Origin: Chaetoceros tenuissimus
Taxonomy: Eukaryota > Bacillariophyta > Thalassiosirophyceae > Chaetocerotales > Chaetocerotaceae
Assembly (NCBI GenBank): GCA_021927905.1
Contig: BLLK01000020.1
Span: 992,001-1,056,000, forward strand
Reading direction: 5' to 3'
DNA length: 64,000 nucleotides
The notes beneath the pieces were generated by a model. That model had not been told where the DNA came from, did not search any database, and worked only from the letters and a program-made list of their open reading frames with translations. The translations under genes were made by a program, and so were the position numbers. Below, piece by piece: positions 52,374-62,457 of the stretch. Each line of letters begins with the position of its first letter. Position 1 is the first letter of the stretch.

Positions 52374-53696
52374 ATGAGAGCTCTTATCTATTTCTTCTTT
52401 GCTGTTGCAGTGGCAGGGTTCGGAGTTGAAAGGAAATGTTCATATCCACTCATTAGACAGAAAGAATGCAGGATACATGGATGTAGTGATACGAATTTGT
52501 TCAGCACACATTCAGAGGATGAAGAAACGCCGATCCAAGTCAGATGTACATCATTTCGTCTTCCTTTAGATAACGAATTAAATACCATGTATAGGAGGCG
52601 AAAATTCATACCTGGTCGAACCAAAGTAAGCTTGGAAGATGACAGTGAATTATTGTTCGAATACGAATACAATCAATTGAATATCGAAGCAAAAGATAAA
52701 GTAGAAGATATACCAATCAAGGCAATCATACTAATACAACCAATAGGTGTAGGTATAGGCCGATGGTACTACGATAGGTTACTGCACGAATTTCAAGTGT
52801 CGCAAAAAGATTACAAGTCTGAAGTTATACTTGTTGCTCCTGACTTGTTAGGATGTGGTACGGCATGTTCCCCCATGATGGTATCATCGAAGAATGATGC
52901 ACCCCGTATATTAGAGAAGCTACCATTATTACAAGTCAAAGACTGGTCGTCACAAATACTTGACTTGATGCAAAAAATTGAATCTGAAAATACTAATGAT
53001 GTAGAATTTTGTATTATTTCGAATGGAGGATGTGTTCCGATTGCCCTTGATGTTGTGGGCAAGCTAAGACATGAGAGAAACCAATTGAAAGGAAAACTTA
53101 CACATCTCATCTTTTCTGCGACTCCATCTATATCGTCTCTCTTGAAACCCAAAGACAATGAAAAGGTTGCAAAATCTTACCGCACTTTATCTGGGACTGT
53201 AGGAAATTTGTTTTGGTGGTACGCGTTAAGGAAAGAAGGCAAATTTCTACAATCTTTTTCAGAAAAGAATCTAGCATCTAAACCTGAAAATCTTGGTGAG
53301 AATTGGAGGCCTCAGTGTTTTCAAACTGCGAGAGCTAATGAGGGCAAAAGTAGATATTCGACATTTGCTTTCTTAGCCGGTGCTTTGAATGGAGGATGTA
53401 CAGATATTCTAGAAGAGCTCAAATCTCAAAATGAAATAAAAGTAGATATCATCACTGGAGGAGACAAAAGGGAAAACAAGGCAAGAAGCTGGTTTTGGCA
53501 GAGAACTCCAAAAGCAAAGAAGGTGCAGGATGAGGATACAGTAGATGAAGGAAAGGAAGAGACTACTCTGGTAACATATTTCAATGACAATGATAGTTCT
53601 TTTGTGCAAGAGATATTTACTGGTGGAAGAAGATGCCCGGCGCATGAAGACTCCAAAGGATTTATCACGGCCATCGAGAGCTTGTTTCTGCAATAG
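52374..53696 (+). CDS. Alpha/beta-hydrolase-fold protein with signal peptide
   Basis: 440 residues, single exon. Signal peptide ALIYFFFAVAVAGFGVE. The fold begins near 120 with AIILIQPIGVGIGRWYYDRLL (strand plus oxyanion-like turn), then VILVAPDLLGCG, and FCIISNGGCVPIALDV with Ser in the nucleophile position (S-N-G-G where relatives have S-x-G-G). The C-terminal EDSKGFITAIESLFL places a possible partner near the end, but the catalytic His is not obvious (H is present in RRCPAHEDS). It is similar in outline to diatom and plant plastid hydrolases. The substrate is unknown. A Lys/Glu-rich insert (about 360-400) is extra. Confidence 0.72.
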   Translation: MRALIYFFFAVAVAGFGVERKCSYPLIRQKECRIHGCSDTNLFSTHSEDEETPIQVRCTSFRLPLDNELNTMYRRRKFIPGRTKVSLEDDSELLFEYEYNQLNIEAKDKVEDIPIKAIILIQPIGVGIGRWYYDRLLHEFQVSQKDYKSEVILVAPDLLGCGTACSPMMVSSKNDAPRILEKLPLLQVKDWSSQILDLMQKIESENTNDVEFCIISNGGCVPIALDVVGKLRHERNQLKGKLTHLIFSATPSISSLLKPKDNEKVAKSYRTLSGTVGNLFWWYALRKEGKFLQSFSEKNLASKPENLGENWRPQCFQTARANEGKSRYSTFAFLAGALNGGCTDILEELKSQNEIKVDIITGGDKRENKARSWFWQRTPKAKKVQDEDTVDEGKEETTLVTYFNDNDSSFVQEIFTGGRRCPAHEDSKGFITAIESLFLQ

Positions 53697-53785
53697 TGAA
53701 AGTTATAATTATATCTTCCGTACGTCACCTGTATTAATCATTTTTCATGTACACATTTATTTAAAGACCATGGCTCAATGTCGTT

Positions 53786-55809
53786 TTAAGGCTCGACATT
53801 CTTTGTATCATCTTTAGGGATGTAGTTTTCATCTGTTTTGTACTTGAATAGTGCTTTTGTTCCTTTTGATAAGATCCACACACTTGAGCAAATGCCAACC
53901 ATTTCAAGGAGAAGACAGATTCTGATGATAAGGTAGATGAGTGGATTACTCATGAAAGGCAGTGGAAATGCTGATGCAATTACACGCCAAGCCAAAGATC
54001 CAATCACTGTCAAGACAATAGCCCCAAGTAGACCTGTGTTCAAAAAGACTTGAAAGCCATCCGGTACGTCAAAGATGTTTCGTTCTCCTTCCTCAACTGA
54101 AATACTAGCAATTTTTGCAACTATGAACATGAGACTTGCAACAAACATCTGTCGCCCGATCAAAAATGCCTGCAGATTGGTTCCTTCAAACATCAAAGCA
54201 CAATTTGCAGCTGCGACGGAGTGCTTATTAAGCTCATCCTCTGGCATGTTCATAAGAGAAAAGGCTGCAATCTGCATCCCCTCCATCAATCCAACTACGC
54301 ACAAAAACAGGAAAAAAAGAATGACTGAGGCCCAGACAGGAGTTCCTTCCCAAATACCAGACTGGGATCGGAACAAAGCTTCAAGTGTTACTGCTAGAGA
54401 GAAGAAAAGTAAGACTGTAGATGCAGTGACTTTGCCCCAAAAGACAAAATTCTGTAGTAGAGATCTAGGTGGCTGGAAATGATTCAAGATATAATGAGTG
54501 GGAAATGTATTGGACTGATGAGAATGACATCATATGGTAACTTACCTCATCTGACTCGACAGGAGACTTGGTCATTAATGCAAATATGTATTGGATCAGG
54601 TAAACAGAGTGAAGAAGACCAGAATACTCGATCGCAAGAGATACATATGCTGTGAAAAACATGAAGTAATTGTTGATAAAGTCCAACATGCACTCTGCAG
54701 CATTTACTTGAGATGTTAAATTTCCGAGCACAATTGAGGAAATCATCAAAGCAACCCCATTGGTAAGGAAAATGTTGTTCACAAGGGGAGGCAAGTTCAA
54801 TGGATCCGCGAGTGGCTTTGCAGATCCAGCCAAGTTTATTAAGAAAACAACCAAAACCACCAGGAATTGACGACCAATGATGACACGCTCCATGTTATCA
54901 CCTTTATGTGAAATCTCATTGATTTTGAGAGAAATCGGGTGAGACTCTGCATACAACTTTTTGTCGATTTGTTTCAAACCTACGATGCAGCCTTGTCCAC
55001 CTTCCATCATTGCAAGCCATAAAATAAGGAACCAAAAAATAATGAAAGATCCTGCGGGATGGATATCCATATATGATTCTCTTGCGAAGATTCCTGCATT
55101 GACAAGAACTACACAAAAAACAAGAAGAATGGAGGAGTAGATGTACTTCAAGCCATCAAGAACTTTAAAAAATTGGTCCTATTTTTTACATACAAGACAA
55201 AAGTTGGATTGAGCGAACCAGTTTATTCAACGTCTATTCAATAAATATCAAGCATAAATTACTCACCCAACAAGATCCTGGCTGAGCTTGCGCTCTGAAT
55301 GATTTGTGAAAGTCAGGCATTGCTTCGAGTTCGTCATATTTTATGGACACGGAGAATGGGTTGATCTCTTCATGGATATGAGCTCCATTGAAATAATCAA
55401 CATCAATATTACATTGCGAAACTCGGATGTGACGAAATTGAATATTTCTCATACCAACTTGTCTCTCAAGCGCTGGACGGGCGGATAGTGACATCTTACT
55501 TGCCTCCTTGGAAAAATTAGATCTGCTGCTCGTCACCATAAATTCTCGAATTTCTTTTTCAGTATCATCGCAAGCGATTGGAAACATACCCTGCTTTTGG
55601 GTTGCAATAGGGTTGTCATTTTTTGGGAGAAAATCTTCTGATTCTAGTAGATGTGAGACCATAGACTCTTCAATGTTGATCTCATTATTTAATGCAACTT
55701 CTTCTTGGGACTCTAAATCAGAAGTTCCTTTCTCTTCGTCGGTAGGGAAAGGAGCGGATACAATATACTCCTCCTTTTGATTACTAGGGGAGTCTTTCTC
55801 TTGTTTCAT
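53786..55809 (-). CDS. SIT: Silicon transporter (SIT) with long N-terminal extension
   Basis: Imports silicic acid for frustule formation, a sodium-coupled ten-span transporter of the plasma membrane. Exons 55267-55809, 54546-55178 and 53786-54472 join in phase 0 (GTGAGT and GTAAGT donors) into 620 residues. Both signature pairs are intact: EGGQ at about 240-243 with GRQ at 283-285, and EGMQ at about 456-459 with GRQ at 498-500. Other family blocks are KGDNMER, CMLDFINNYFMFF and YSGLLHSVYLI. Typical SITs have a short cytosolic N-terminus; here exon 1 supplies 181 mostly acidic, Ser-rich residues. The start at 55809 lies in a frame with a stop shortly upstream of it. Exon 1 is duplicated at 62808-63604. 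Confidence 0.93.
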
Positions 55810-56205
55810 ACCTTCTGTCGCTCTTTCAGGGGCTGATGTTGTAAGCAGAGATAAGTGCTGAAGACGCTTTGTGTCTTATATGTATCATGAGTATTTATGG
55901 AAGAAGAACTTTTCTCAGTTTCCAAGGGAAGTGTTGCAAGCCATGGTCTTGTAAAGAAGTCGTACACATTCAATTTGTCAATTGGACTTACAAGACTCAT
56001 TTTCACACCAATGACAAACCTCGAAACTATCTTCAAAAACTGAAATACATTTCCATCGAAATGAAATTGCAACACCTTAATTAAAGAACCTGTCAATGAC
56101 GACTTTAGTAAAGGAGCACAGAATTACCAAAAGATCAAATCCTTCCTATTTACACTATGAATTTTACGTAAACATAATCTAGAATTGTTTTTATATTCTA
56201 CCTAA
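55810..56205. other. Silicon transporter upstream region
   Basis: 396 bases between the SIT start and the VTC 3' end. The first 259 bases (to 56068) are duplicated together with exon 1 in the copy near 63 kb. A plain reading frame extends through it, but it ends just at the SIT start and is not taken as coding. Confidence 0.5.
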
Positions 56206-59036
56206 TCAAGCTGCAGCGCATTTGGGAAAAGAGAAAGTTCCATCTTTCTTTTCATTCATTGAAAACTGCCATATCTGTGGTGGAGAGTCCAAAGCAAGAT
56301 GGAGAATGACACCTTCCATCATAGAAGCTCCACGTAGATTGCTATCTTTCCCTCGAGAACGCTGAACTCTTTCAAAATAAAGCCCTTCCCACTGTTTATC
56401 ATAGGAGTCCCCAACGGAAGGAAGTCTGATATCTTCATACATCTGACCACTTTTCAAATCAAAGCTCCTAATCATCATTGCGTTATCATATAGAACATAA
56501 AGTCTATCCTCAAATACTTGCATTGAAGCTATCTTGGTATCAGCGATTCCACTGGACATTACCTTTTCATTGAGACGGGAAATTGGGAAAAGCTCTTGAC
56601 CTTCAAAGAAGTCAAGTTTGGGCACTTCAAAAATATGAATTTGCGAAATATTAGTAAGAGCATCATACGATGAAATAAGCAACTGTTCTTTTCCATCAAC
56701 TTGTCTGTAGGCAATACTTTCAGTGCCTTTAACACCATTTCCAAGTTTCCAGCTTCCGACAAGCTCTAGCTTTGGCTTCTTGGATCCCGCTATTTCAAAA
56801 GCGAAGAGCTTTGAGGGTTCGGTGATGGAATGTTCAGATACTGCAAAGAGGACATCTCCTACCAACACAACGGCTTCGAAATCGCTAAATTTGATTGAAG
56901 ATAAAGTACGAACTTCATGTACATCATCTTCCAGATCAATCATAATAATATCGCTTGTTGAAGGAACAAATGCATGATGTCTTTCAAGGTCAATGGCTAT
57001 ATCACTTGGCTGAAATTCAAGAAAAGATATTCCAGAATATGGTACCTGTTGGCATTTTCCTTTGCTCTCTCGAAGAGTTATCTTTCTAATTGATGGTGAT
57101 GCATGGAATAGAATAGATCCTACTCCTATAACGATAGCTATGGTAAGAATTATTGGAGCAATGTGATCTGTATAACCATATGGTTTGCTTTTTGTCATCA
57201 AATGTAAGCGTCTGAAGTAAACCGCTAAAGCGTAGAATGCGAGAAATAGGGCAACAAAGAGTAGAAACTTTGCATTTGCATCGGTGCTTGATTCTCTGTA
57301 AGTCAAGAGCAACGCTGAAATGGTTACAAGTAATAATGCTGCAGATATCCATTGGATAAAAGTTCTTTCCGCTGCAAAATAAGTTTTTGGCTGTAAAATA
57401 AAGATGTGAGGGACAATTTTTGAAAGAAAAGTGATGCGAAATTTTTTATCGTACCTCGATCCTTGCTCGAAATTTTGGAGCTGTTACCTTCTCATTCGTA
57501 GAACAAAAGGGGAATAGAAGGGCGATCTTCTGGAAGATGTTTCCCTTTTGCTCTTTAGACATAGGCACATTTTCACTATTAACAGTTAGGCGAGTTATAT
57601 CACTGTCGCTTTTACAATTGGTCTCACTGTCAATATCGCCGTTGTAAAGCTTCCGGAACAGCGGATATTCTGCCCAGTAGGGAAGAGTCTTTACATCTTT
57701 CTGAAATAGAATAGAAGCTCCAGACAAGTATTTGGAGAATTTATGACCATCTTGTATGATCCCTTTTCCAAGCAGAGTGTCAACCCACTTAGGAGCTTCC
57801 ACGCCACCCAATTTTACTTCAAAGGCACCAACTGGCATCTTAACTGTCTTTACATATTCATTTTCAAGTCTAGACCAAGTTCCTAGTGGAGCACTTTCTT
57901 CAGAGGAAAGTTCGATATCTCGATCAATTGTGAACCTCAGATCATTGTTAGTATTGGACTGAAATGCTACTCTACGATAAGTAGATCTAATACGAGGCTG
58001 TAGATTCTTCTTGATAACCAGTTTACGTATACGAAGGAGTAGACTAACTGCATCTTCAAGTTCCTTGCCTCTCATTCCAGGCTTAGCATTCGTAACCTTG
58101 ATGGTTGCCATGTCTTTTGTCCACCGACGTCCATCACGCTGGAGAACTTCTATGAGGTCAAATGCCTTCAAAGCAACACGTTCTTTGATAGACTTTTGTT
58201 GTACCCACTGTTCGTGGTGGGTCTTTAGCTCCAAAAAGATCAATTCATTACCGGAAGGTTTCTTTCCGTACCATCTAATACGAAAAAGTTGAGCAGACTC
58301 AACACGCGCAATACGATCTTTGTACAAAATCATCGACTCTGGAGAGTCGAAATAGATGGAAGTAATTGAAGTAGATATAGTATTCCAAATGTCTTCTTCT
58401 GGACCAACATTTGCAACCTCAGATGTATCTTTGCCTGTATCGAGAAGCAGATTGTGAGTCAGAGTAATCAAATATACTCGAATTACAAACATAGGGTGGA
58501 ATCTTACCAAATACAAGTAAAGGGACTTCTCTGAGGCACAACAACATCACCTCAACAAGGTTGGCTTCTTGAATCCAATACTTATGAGTAGACCTATCAA
58601 ATACGGAAGGAGGAACCCACTCCTTATCTTTGTTTGGTTTTGATAGATCATTATCACTGAGACATTTGATTTTGAAAAAGACTTCACTTAGCGAAGGAAT
58701 AACTTGCGTGCCACCAATTACTGGTGCGAATGGAAAGCCGGTAGCTTTGTGGCGGGAATAACGTTGGTGATCCTCATTAGACCTTGAGAAAAGAGTTTGC
58801 ATAGAAGATACTGTGAAATCCTTGAGGCTAACTAGTCTGGCTTGTATTTTGTCGGCTCGAGACTTGAAGGCTTCAAGTTCATTTCTCGAAAGGATAGCGG
58901 CAGCTTCTTCGAACTGAGAGAGAACAGCGAGCAATGATTTTGTGTCATTTTCAATGCTATGTAATTCATATCTGATCCTTACTTCGGTATCATTGACAAA
59001 AGCGTCAATCTCTTTTGTATCAGAAAAGTTGCTCAT
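56206..59036 (-). CDS. VTC4: VTC-type polyphosphate polymerase, SPX-less, with C-terminal extra domain
   Basis: Makes polyphosphate from ATP at the vacuole. Exons 58508-59036, 57455-58434 and 56206-57390 join in phases 1 and 0 to 897 residues. The tunnel-domain residues known from yeast VTC4 are present: FRIRWYG (two Arg), ELKTHHEQW (Lys), SIKER (Lys), YRRVAFQ and RFTIDRDIEL (Arg), FEVKL (Glu) and KFSKYL (Lys), so it should be active. After it, PKTYFAAERTFIQWISAALL opens the three-span VTC1-like DUF202 domain. Two oddities: the N-terminus (1-110) is helical but lacks an SPX domain, and about 240 residues follow the last span (beginning SKGKCQQVPYSG, with repeated short beta segments) that look like a beta-propeller. 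Tandem to the SIT gene. Confidence 0.88.
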
Positions 59037-59473
59037 GGCTTATTTTGAATCAATCGTTTGTTTTAAAGAGGTGAGTGAAAATATGAGGTGAGAAGAGGCT
59101 CCAGAGAGAAGTTTGTCCTTCTCCATTTCATCTTGATGCAAGACTAAATAAAAGTAATCATACGCAGACCCATATTTACAAGAATGATTCGTATGCAGTT
59201 CTGCCGATGTTGCCCATAAGTATAGGCCCTTTGTATTTATGGTCCAGTTTACGACCAACTGCGCGCAATGAAAATGAACAAAAACGATCATCATGACTTT
59301 TAATTATTGGCCTATGCTGAAACACGATCGGTTCAAAGCTAGTGAGAAAGGAATGTCTGACTCACCCATCAGTTGCCAACCTTCATTACGACACGAGTCA
59401 AAGCATAGGTGATAAAAGTAGTAATGACAGTGAGTGCATCTTTCCACAAAAAAATAAAAAAGGAAAAGAAACT
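59037..59473. other. Intergenic
   Basis: 437 bases between the VTC start and the tRNA gene. It holds the VTC promoter and, at its end, the T-rich terminator of the tRNA on the minus strand. Confidence 0.5.
59445..59473 (-). terminator. Pol III terminator of tRNA-Gly
   Basis: On the minus strand, downstream of the tRNA, there are several T runs (TTTTTT and longer, from the plus-strand a-rich stretch), the usual RNA polymerase III stop signal. Confidence 0.6.
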
Positions 59474-59543
59474 GCACCTTACGGGAATCGAACCCATGGC
59501 AAATGCTTGGAAGGCATTTATGTTACCACTACACCAAAGGTGC
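59474..59543 (-). tRNA. trnG-UCC: tRNA-Gly (anticodon UCC)
   Basis: Minus-strand cloverleaf of 70 nt: acceptor stem GCACCTT pairs with AAGGTGC, A box TGGTGTAGTGG in the D arm, anticodon stem AATGC/GCATT with loop CTTCCAA (anticodon TCC), T arm with B box GGTTCGATTCC. No intron, CCA not encoded. All consensus positions are filled, so it looks functional. Confidence 0.95.
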
Positions 59544-59668
59544 TTGTTGTTGTCGTGGGAACACTTTCTAAATATATAAAAACTATTATATCTTGCAATC
59601 TATCAGCACAAAGCACTTTCAAGTTGTTTAAAGCATTTATGAGAGAGTGTTTATTATATATTCCTAAG

Positions 59669-59950
59669 TTACTTGTTACATTCTTTCTTGTGTCGTTTCC
59701 AATCACTTTTGCTGCATTCTTTTGAACAATAATACGCCTTGAGGCATCTAGAACATTTCATGAGTTTTTTCTCAGATCGTTCCAAAGTCTCTCCAGTCAT
59801 GGATTTCATTTTGTTTGGGTTGATTTGAGATTCTAATTCTTTGATTTTCCAATCACCTCTTATATGTCTACCATCATCCATCCAAACCACAGTCGACGAC
59901 ACAATCGAATCCCTCCCTTTACAACCTTCCTTTGAACAGCAATCAACCAT
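59669..59950 (-). CDS. MYND zinc-finger protein, possibly 5'-incomplete
   Basis: 93 residues from the ATG at 59950. The MYND finger is at the C-terminus: CSRCLKAYYCSKECSKSDWKRHKKEC, with CxxC, CxxxC and HxxxC ligands all present. Another Cys group (VDCCSKEGC) is at the very start. Upstream, the same frame continues as CNNAR to a TTAACAG that resembles a splice acceptor (about 59966-59972), so a 5' exon may be missing. The DNA beyond belongs to the unusual G-poor segment. MYND fingers bind short proline-rich peptides in partner proteins. It may be a complete small protein or the remaining 3' exon of a larger one. Confidence 0.65.
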   Translation of the reverse strand: MVDCCSKEGCKGRDSIVSSTVVWMDDGRHIRGDWKIKELESQINPNKMKSMTGETLERSEKKLMKCSRCLKAYYCSKECSKSDWKRHKKECNK

Positions 59951-60097
59951 TCGGGCATTATTACACTGTTAACGACATTCCAAAGAGAAATATATCACTC
60001 CACCGCCATATTTCCACCCTTTCAAAGTATCACAGATGATGATCCCCCAGACTGGAATGATCATGTCCTTACGACACCACCAGATCGGCTCACAATT

Positions 60098-61321
60098 GTG
60101 CACTCGTCGAATCTTCTAGGACTCCCGGAGCAAGCTCCTCCAGCACATCCAACGAATAAGTTCCATGTCATTCCACTCCTTGGACTTCTACCAGCTACTA
60201 CACACATTGCTGTCCATGAATATATCAACATGATACATCACAAATACTGTAATGTCATACTAGCAACCACCACTCAAATCTCAAAGGATAAGCCCAAAAA
60301 AGTCACCATCGGATCAATCTTAAATACCCTCCATGATGAAGATGTCAGTTCGATCCTTGCTCCCTATAATAACAATAAGACACTCCTTGAGGTCCTCCAA
60401 GACCAATTCCTTCAACTCCTTCAGAGCCTCATACGGAAGACTAAGAATCTACAAAAAACAATTAGTACAGCCTTACGCACAAATCAGCAGCGTAATGTTC
60501 CATCCCCAAAACCTACTGTAAAGCCTACAAAACGAAAGAAGGTCCAGGAACAAACTACTTGTGATACTGATTATGATCAGCAACCAACCAAAAAAAGGAA
60601 GCGTGCCTCACCTAATAAACTCCCAACTTATCCATGTCCTGGCCGATGGTGCACACTTCGTCGATCACAAGCACTGTCATACACAATCTCCATACAAAAG
60701 AAGAATTGCACACTTTGTACACAGCTCCAACTTGCTGTCACCATTGCCACCACAATTGTGGCTCACCTAATCTGTGATGACACAGCACTGTCCCTCATCC
60801 TTGAGTATACCAACATTGATCCCCAAAAATATGACACTCAAGATATAGCACTAAGACTTTCGCTTCGCCAAGTTCCTCTAGAGGAAATCAGGGACATTCT
60901 ATCCACTGTCATTTCCCACACTGAGACAAAACTGTATATATCGGAAAAGCTCACCTTCCTTCCCGTTGGGGATGCACTTTACGAAACTCCAGACACGCAA
61001 CTTCAAGACCTTGTCCTCCACTTGGTTGCATATGCCTGCCTTCTTCCGACTACCCCCTCTCTTACAAGAGAATTCCCACCCTTGACTGCAGATAAAATTC
61101 ATAACAATCTCATCCAGGCACTAGACTTCTGCCAATGCCCAACACCTTGTCCAGCACCCAATCTTCATACAAATCTATGCCAGCACTGTTCCAAACTAAT
61201 ACCAAATGAAATGCTACCCTTCCTCCAAACCAGGACCAACAATGCTCCACCTGTATCACCTGCGACAGAGGAGTCCTGCTTGCCACCTACCCAAATCAGC
61301 CCTGTGACATCTGCATCATGA
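60098..61321 (+). CDS. ORF A of the G-poor segment, unknown protein
   Basis: Open for 407 codons from a GTG at 60098. The frame is open a little further upstream, and its first ATG is at 60230, so the start is uncertain. The product is Pro/Thr/Leu-rich with a basic stretch near 155-180 (PTKRKKVQEQ, PTKKRKRASPNK; a possible nuclear signal) and two Cys groups, CPGRWC...CTLC (about 186-212) and CPTPC...CQHC (about 348-365), that could bind zinc. No family is recognised. The stop codon overlaps the start of ORF B as ATGA. Confidence 0.5.
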   Translation: MHSSNLLGLPEQAPPAHPTNKFHVIPLLGLLPATTHIAVHEYINMIHHKYCNVILATTTQISKDKPKKVTIGSILNTLHDEDVSSILAPYNNNKTLLEVLQDQFLQLLQSLIRKTKNLQKTISTALRTNQQRNVPSPKPTVKPTKRKKVQEQTTCDTDYDQQPTKKRKRASPNKLPTYPCPGRWCTLRRSQALSYTISIQKKNCTLCTQLQLAVTIATTIVAHLICDDTALSLILEYTNIDPQKYDTQDIALRLSLRQVPLEEIRDILSTVISHTETKLYISEKLTFLPVGDALYETPDTQLQDLVLHLVAYACLLPTTPSLTREFPPLTADKIHNNLIQALDFCQCPTPCPAPNLHTNLCQHCSKLIPNEMLPFLQTRTNNAPPVSPATEESCLPPTQISPVTSAS

Positions 61322-61779
61322 CAGCGATTCTTGTCCAACACAACCCTCGTGAAACATGGAACGTACTTACCAAAGCTACATCACCATCAGTCTTACCATA
61401 CCTTTTACCGACCCCGTATGCGTACATACAAAATGTCCCTAGGATAAGACCAAGTCCGTTCACATCTCCATTACCACCAGAAGATATCTTTCATCCACGC
61501 GATCCACGACACCCTAGACCTGAACTTACTCCCTCTGAAGATCCAGACTTCCACTTCCAAGAATGTTATGAAGAAGAATCATTTCTCACTGTGAAATTGT
61601 TTCCACCTCGTCCTCCATTCATGCCTTTCCCGAGAATATATGCTCCAACTGCTATCACTACTGCTATCACGATAACAAATCTCCATTTGGCACTACATCC
61701 CGCGTTATTTCGATCCGACTATAAACGGCTTCGACTCCACTACCGCCGACCATGCTTCCCCCGATTTGAAGGCATTTGA
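61318..61779 (+). CDS. ORF B of the G-poor segment, unknown protein
   Basis: 153 residues, starting at the ATGA overlap with ORF A. Extremely Pro-rich (about one residue in five), with FTSPLPPEDIFHPRDPRHPR and LFPPRPPFMPFPRIYAPT. A 20-residue Thr/Ala/Ile stretch (about 112-130) could be a membrane or beta segment. The basic tail RLRLHYRRPCFPRF ends it. No family is recognised. Confidence 0.45.
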   Translation: MTAILVQHNPRETWNVLTKATSPSVLPYLLPTPYAYIQNVPRIRPSPFTSPLPPEDIFHPRDPRHPRPELTPSEDPDFHFQECYEEESFLTVKLFPPRPPFMPFPRIYAPTAITTAITITNLHLALHPALFRSDYKRLRLHYRRPCFPRFEGI

Positions 61780-61806
61780 CCGCCATCATTTGGATATTAC
61801 CCTGAA

Positions 61807-62457
61807 ATGTACTTCCATGAAAATGCACAGGCGTTGGCAAGAGCAATGCCCCTAGTAAACATCTACGAAGTCACCCGCAGCATGAACCATCCCAACCCTC
61901 ACTTTGTTAATAAATCACCATGGTACTACCAAACAACAGTAACCTGGACTTTCCTTGAACATCCGCAGCCTCGTACGAAATGTCCAAATGAACGCATATA
62001 CAAAACGCCAGTAACATTCATCCTGACTTTCTACCCACCAATGCCATGTTTCGACCCGTTCCAAATAAGACTATGCTTTCAACCAAACGACATGGAAAGA
62101 GACTTACCTCCAAAAGATAAAATCCTTACCTCAGACATAGCCATTCGAGAACTGGAACGAAAAGAAGACCCAACCCTCTATGCACTCATGCTGATATATC
62201 TAATTATCACCTTACCTCCTCAATTCCTAAATGATGATATAGTCTCAGCTTATATGCTCACTCTTCCAGAAAACTTACGACGACTCCACCACGAAAGCTC
62301 CTATCTCCATGCCATCCTACATGATGAAAATTACAGTCAAGCCCTACATCATATAACTACCCCACGGAAACTCACGTACAAAAAACAAGACAAAGAATAC
62401 TCAGACCATCCAAATGACAGACCAAGAAAACACAATCCAGACAACCCAAACTCATAA
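61807..62457 (+). CDS. ORF C of the G-poor segment, unknown protein
   Basis: 216 residues, ATG at 61807, 27 bases after ORF B. It looks like a globular domain: VNIYEVTRSMNHPNPHFVNK, WYYQTTVTWTFLEHPQP, VTFILTFYPPMPCFDPFQI, then a helical Leu-rich part (DPTLYALMLIYLIITLPPQF) and a charged Lys/Asp/Pro tail. It has no zinc or catalytic motif I can name. Same strand and similar composition as A and B, consistent with one transcription unit. Confidence 0.5.
   Translation: MYFHENAQALARAMPLVNIYEVTRSMNHPNPHFVNKSPWYYQTTVTWTFLEHPQPRTKCPNERIYKTPVTFILTFYPPMPCFDPFQIRLCFQPNDMERDLPPKDKILTSDIAIRELERKEDPTLYALMLIYLIITLPPQFLNDDIVSAYMLTLPENLRRLHHESSYLHAILHDENYSQALHHITTPRKLTYKKQDKEYSDHPNDRPRKHNPDNPNS

Noticed and set aside
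55806-56096. 96-codon minus-strand frame directly before the silicon transporter start
   Set aside because: It ends in a stop at the SIT start codon and no splice pair joins it to exon 1; part of the frame in the duplicate near 63.4 kb is simply the same copied DNA.
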